In this document: in pieces, positions 13,159 to 14,687 of the stretch
How positions within the stretch are numbered: the first letter of the stretch is position 1
How the letters are laid out: every line of letters begins with the position of its first letter
From: Myxococcales bacterium
GTDB taxonomy: Bacteria > Myxococcota_C > UBA6777
Length of the DNA stretch: 14,687 nucleotides
NCBI GenBank assembly: GCA_027005175.1
Contig: JALTMC010000532.1
Location: forward strand, 1-14,687
Direction of reading: 5' to 3'
The notes under the pieces: generated by a model
What the model was told of the DNA's origin: nothing
Seen by the model: only the letters and a program-made list of their open reading frames with translations
Database searches by the model: none
Position numbers and translations under genes: made by a program

Positions 13159-14687
13159 ATGAAAGAAGAGCAGGTAAACAAAGCCATCGCGCGGCTCAAC
13201 AGTCTCTATGAAAAAGGACAGATGTCATGGGAGCTGTTTGAGACCAAAAAATACGAGCTGTTAGCACAACTCGCGGAGCCCTCCCCGACTCCCCCCCCAA
13301 GCTCTACAGAGAGTCTCTCTCTTGCTCCCATCTCTACCGAGAAGCTCCATACACGAGAATACCAGAACCCTCAAAAGATACCTCCATCTGCCGTTCAACT
13401 CCTTGTTCAAAAACAACCGGAGAACCCCCCACCTCCACCTGTGTCTGCCTTTGTGCCTTCTCCCGATGATCTCGCAGAGGTTCGCCAGCTGCGTGAAGCT
13501 GATCTTGTGCGAGGCCGCTACCGCCTGGACCGCTTGCTCGGTACAGGAGGTATGGGACAGGTTTTCCTGGCAGAGGATATCCGTTACGAAAAGTACTATG
13601 CCCTCAAAGTGCTACACCCATGGGTTGTAAGTCACAAACCTACCATTGAACGCTTCGTTCAAGAGTTTAAGATTATGGAGCGTCTCAATCATCCAGGCAT
13701 CGTTCGAACGTACCTACTCGACGAAGATACAGCGCACGATAGTCTGTTTTTCCTGATGGAGTACATCCAGGGAGAGACCCTTCAAACCATTATCGATCGC
13801 GCCATTACAGAACGCGGAATACCACCATTTACGGGAGAGGAAACTTATCAATTGCTGGCAGGGCTAGCTGACATCTTGCGTTATACACACTCCAAACGCA
13901 TCTTACACCGCGACCTCAAGCCTACCAATATTATGCTGGAAGCCAATGGCAAAGAACCAACCCTTAAGCTTCTTGACTTTGGACTGGCCAAACATCTCAC
14001 CAACTCGGAAGACAAAGACTTACACACAGGTCAGGCTGGTACATTTTTCTACATCGCACCAGAACAGTTGATGGGGGGAGAAGCCGCAACCAATGCCGCC
14101 GACATCTTTTCCATTGGCGTGATCTCTTATCAAATGCTCACGGGCTCTCTGCCTGTCGCGATGGCAGTTCCCCCCAGCGAGCTGAATCCAGCATTGCCCA
14201 AAGCCATCGACAGTGTACTGCGAAAAGCGATGGATGCTCACTGGCAACGGCGCTACCAGTCGATTGATGAATACCTGGAGGCCTTTCGACAAGTGCTGGC
14301 AGACACTCCCCCAACACCCCAACCTGTCTCTACAAAATTGCAAGAAAAGCAGTCCTGGATCGCTGAGGAAGAGAAGCCTTATCAACCGAAAACAACAGCG
14401 TCATGGGCAACATCACAACCATCAAGCTCCTTGCCAGAGACTCCAAAGATCTCCTCTTCCACTCCCGCTGCCAAAGCAAGAGAAGCTCTCCAACGAAGCG
14501 GGATATACCCATCAAGACAGCAACCCAAACATCACAGAGTAGGATCATCCGAAGAAAACAAAAGACAGCAACCCAAACATCACAGAGTAGGATCATCCGA
14601 AGAAAACAAAAGACAGCAACCCAAACATCACAGAGTAGGATCATCCGAAGAAAACAAAAGACAGAGCATCTCCTCACGAACAACGGA
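13159..14687 (+). CDS. SHOCT-like Ser/Thr protein kinase, catalytically intact (3' partial)
   Basis: The frame is open from ATG 13159 to the window end (509 codons, no stop), so the C terminus is missing. Residues 9-35 form a SHOCT-like hairpin (ARLNSLYEKGQMSWELFETK) matching that of the preceding gene. A Pro-rich linker follows, then a Hanks-type kinase at about 120-379. All landmarks are present: Gly loop GTGGMG (128-133), Lys150, HRDLKPTN (250-257, Asp252), DFG (273-275), APE (300-302) and the helix-F Asp315. It should phosphorylate Ser/Thr. Stretches such as HPGIVRTYLLDED and AVPPSELNPALP match the upstream protein closely, showing recent common origin. After the kinase come a Ser/Thr/Pro/Gln-rich tail and three perfect 16-residue repeats. 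A C8 run lies at 13291-13298. The ribosome-binding site is weak, suggesting coupling to the upstream gene 10 nt away. A C-terminal effector or sensor domain may follow outside the window. Confidence 0.93.
   Translation, partial: MKEEQVNKAIARLNSLYEKGQMSWELFETKKYELLAQLAEPSPTPPPSSTESLSLAPISTEKLHTREYQNPQKIPPSAVQLLVQKQPENPPPPPVSAFVPSPDDLAEVRQLREADLVRGRYRLDRLLGTGGMGQVFLAEDIRYEKYYALKVLHPWVVSHKPTIERFVQEFKIMERLNHPGIVRTYLLDEDTAHDSLFFLMEYIQGETLQTIIDRAITERGIPPFTGEETYQLLAGLADILRYTHSKRILHRDLKPTNIMLEANGKEPTLKLLDFGLAKHLTNSEDKDLHTGQAGTFFYIAPEQLMGGEAATNAADIFSIGVISYQMLTGSLPVAMAVPPSELNPALPKAIDSVLRKAMDAHWQRRYQSIDEYLEAFRQVLADTPPTPQPVSTKLQEKQSWIAEEEKPYQPKTTASWATSQPSSSLPETPKISSSTPAAKAREALQRSGIYPSRQQPKHHRVGSSEENKRQQPKHHRVGSSEENKRQQPKHHRVGSSEENKRQSISSRTT
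14515..14664 (+). repeat. Three perfect 48-bp in-frame tandem repeats in the kinase tail
   Basis: Copies at 14515-14562, 14563-14610 and 14611-14658 are identical base for base, followed by the first 6 bases of a fourth. Each encodes RQQPKHHRVGSSEENK. Identity at synonymous positions shows recent duplication or ongoing homogenisation. The unit length keeps the frame, so copy number can vary without breaking the protein. The unit is basic and polar, with a Ser-Ser-Glu-Glu segment. Confidence 0.97.

Noticed and set aside
14330-14683. Minus-strand open frame with three copies of a hydrophobic repeat
   Set aside because: It is the complement of the 48-bp coding repeat in the kinase gene.

Overview
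The window looks like bacterial chromosome of intermediate GC, most plausibly from a delta-proteobacterial lineage such as Myxococcota or Bradymonadota. The basis is the gene content: a Cys-repeat lipoprotein, large Ser/Thr kinases with long Pro/Ser-rich linkers, one of them fused to a WD40 propeller, a stand-alone E2-type acyltransferase domain and a PlsC-like protein with extra membrane segments. This placement is an inference. No rRNA, tRNA, CRISPR array, insertion sequence or phage gene was seen.

Layout. (1) 3-80: the tail of a Cys-rich protein that starts outside the window. (2) 81-474: a gene-free stretch with several hairpins, including a good intrinsic terminator at 245-291. (3) 475-3032: greA, with an ATGA overlap to a gene for a 684-residue secreted Cys-rich protein carrying 13 copies of a six-Cys module. 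(4) 3160-5143: a stand-alone 2-oxoacid-dehydrogenase-E2-type acyltransferase domain, then an alpha/beta hydrolase. (5) 5144-5436: a cluster of simple repeats (C9, GAAA repeats, an 18-bp minisatellite) and hairpins just upstream of rnr. (6) 5437-8770: RNase R, then a two-pass membrane protein of unknown function. (7) 8820-10184, minus strand: a PlsC/Sct1-like acyltransferase, convergent with the membrane protein gene. (8) 10185-10502: a divergent intergenic region with inverted repeats. (9) 10503-14687: two tandem, clearly paralogous kinase genes, the second cut off by the window end.

The most interesting unit is the kinase pair. Both proteins start with a SHOCT-like helical hairpin, followed by a linker and a kinase domain. 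The first protein has lost several catalytic residues (RLD for HRD, Ser for the catalytic-loop Lys, DFH for DFG, Asn for the helix-F Asp) and carries a seven-bladed WD40 propeller. The second keeps every canonical kinase motif and continues into three perfect copies of a 48-bp in-frame repeat. This looks like a pseudokinase scaffold next to an active partner kinase. The second kinase is open to the window edge, so it has no stop codon here and is easily missed.
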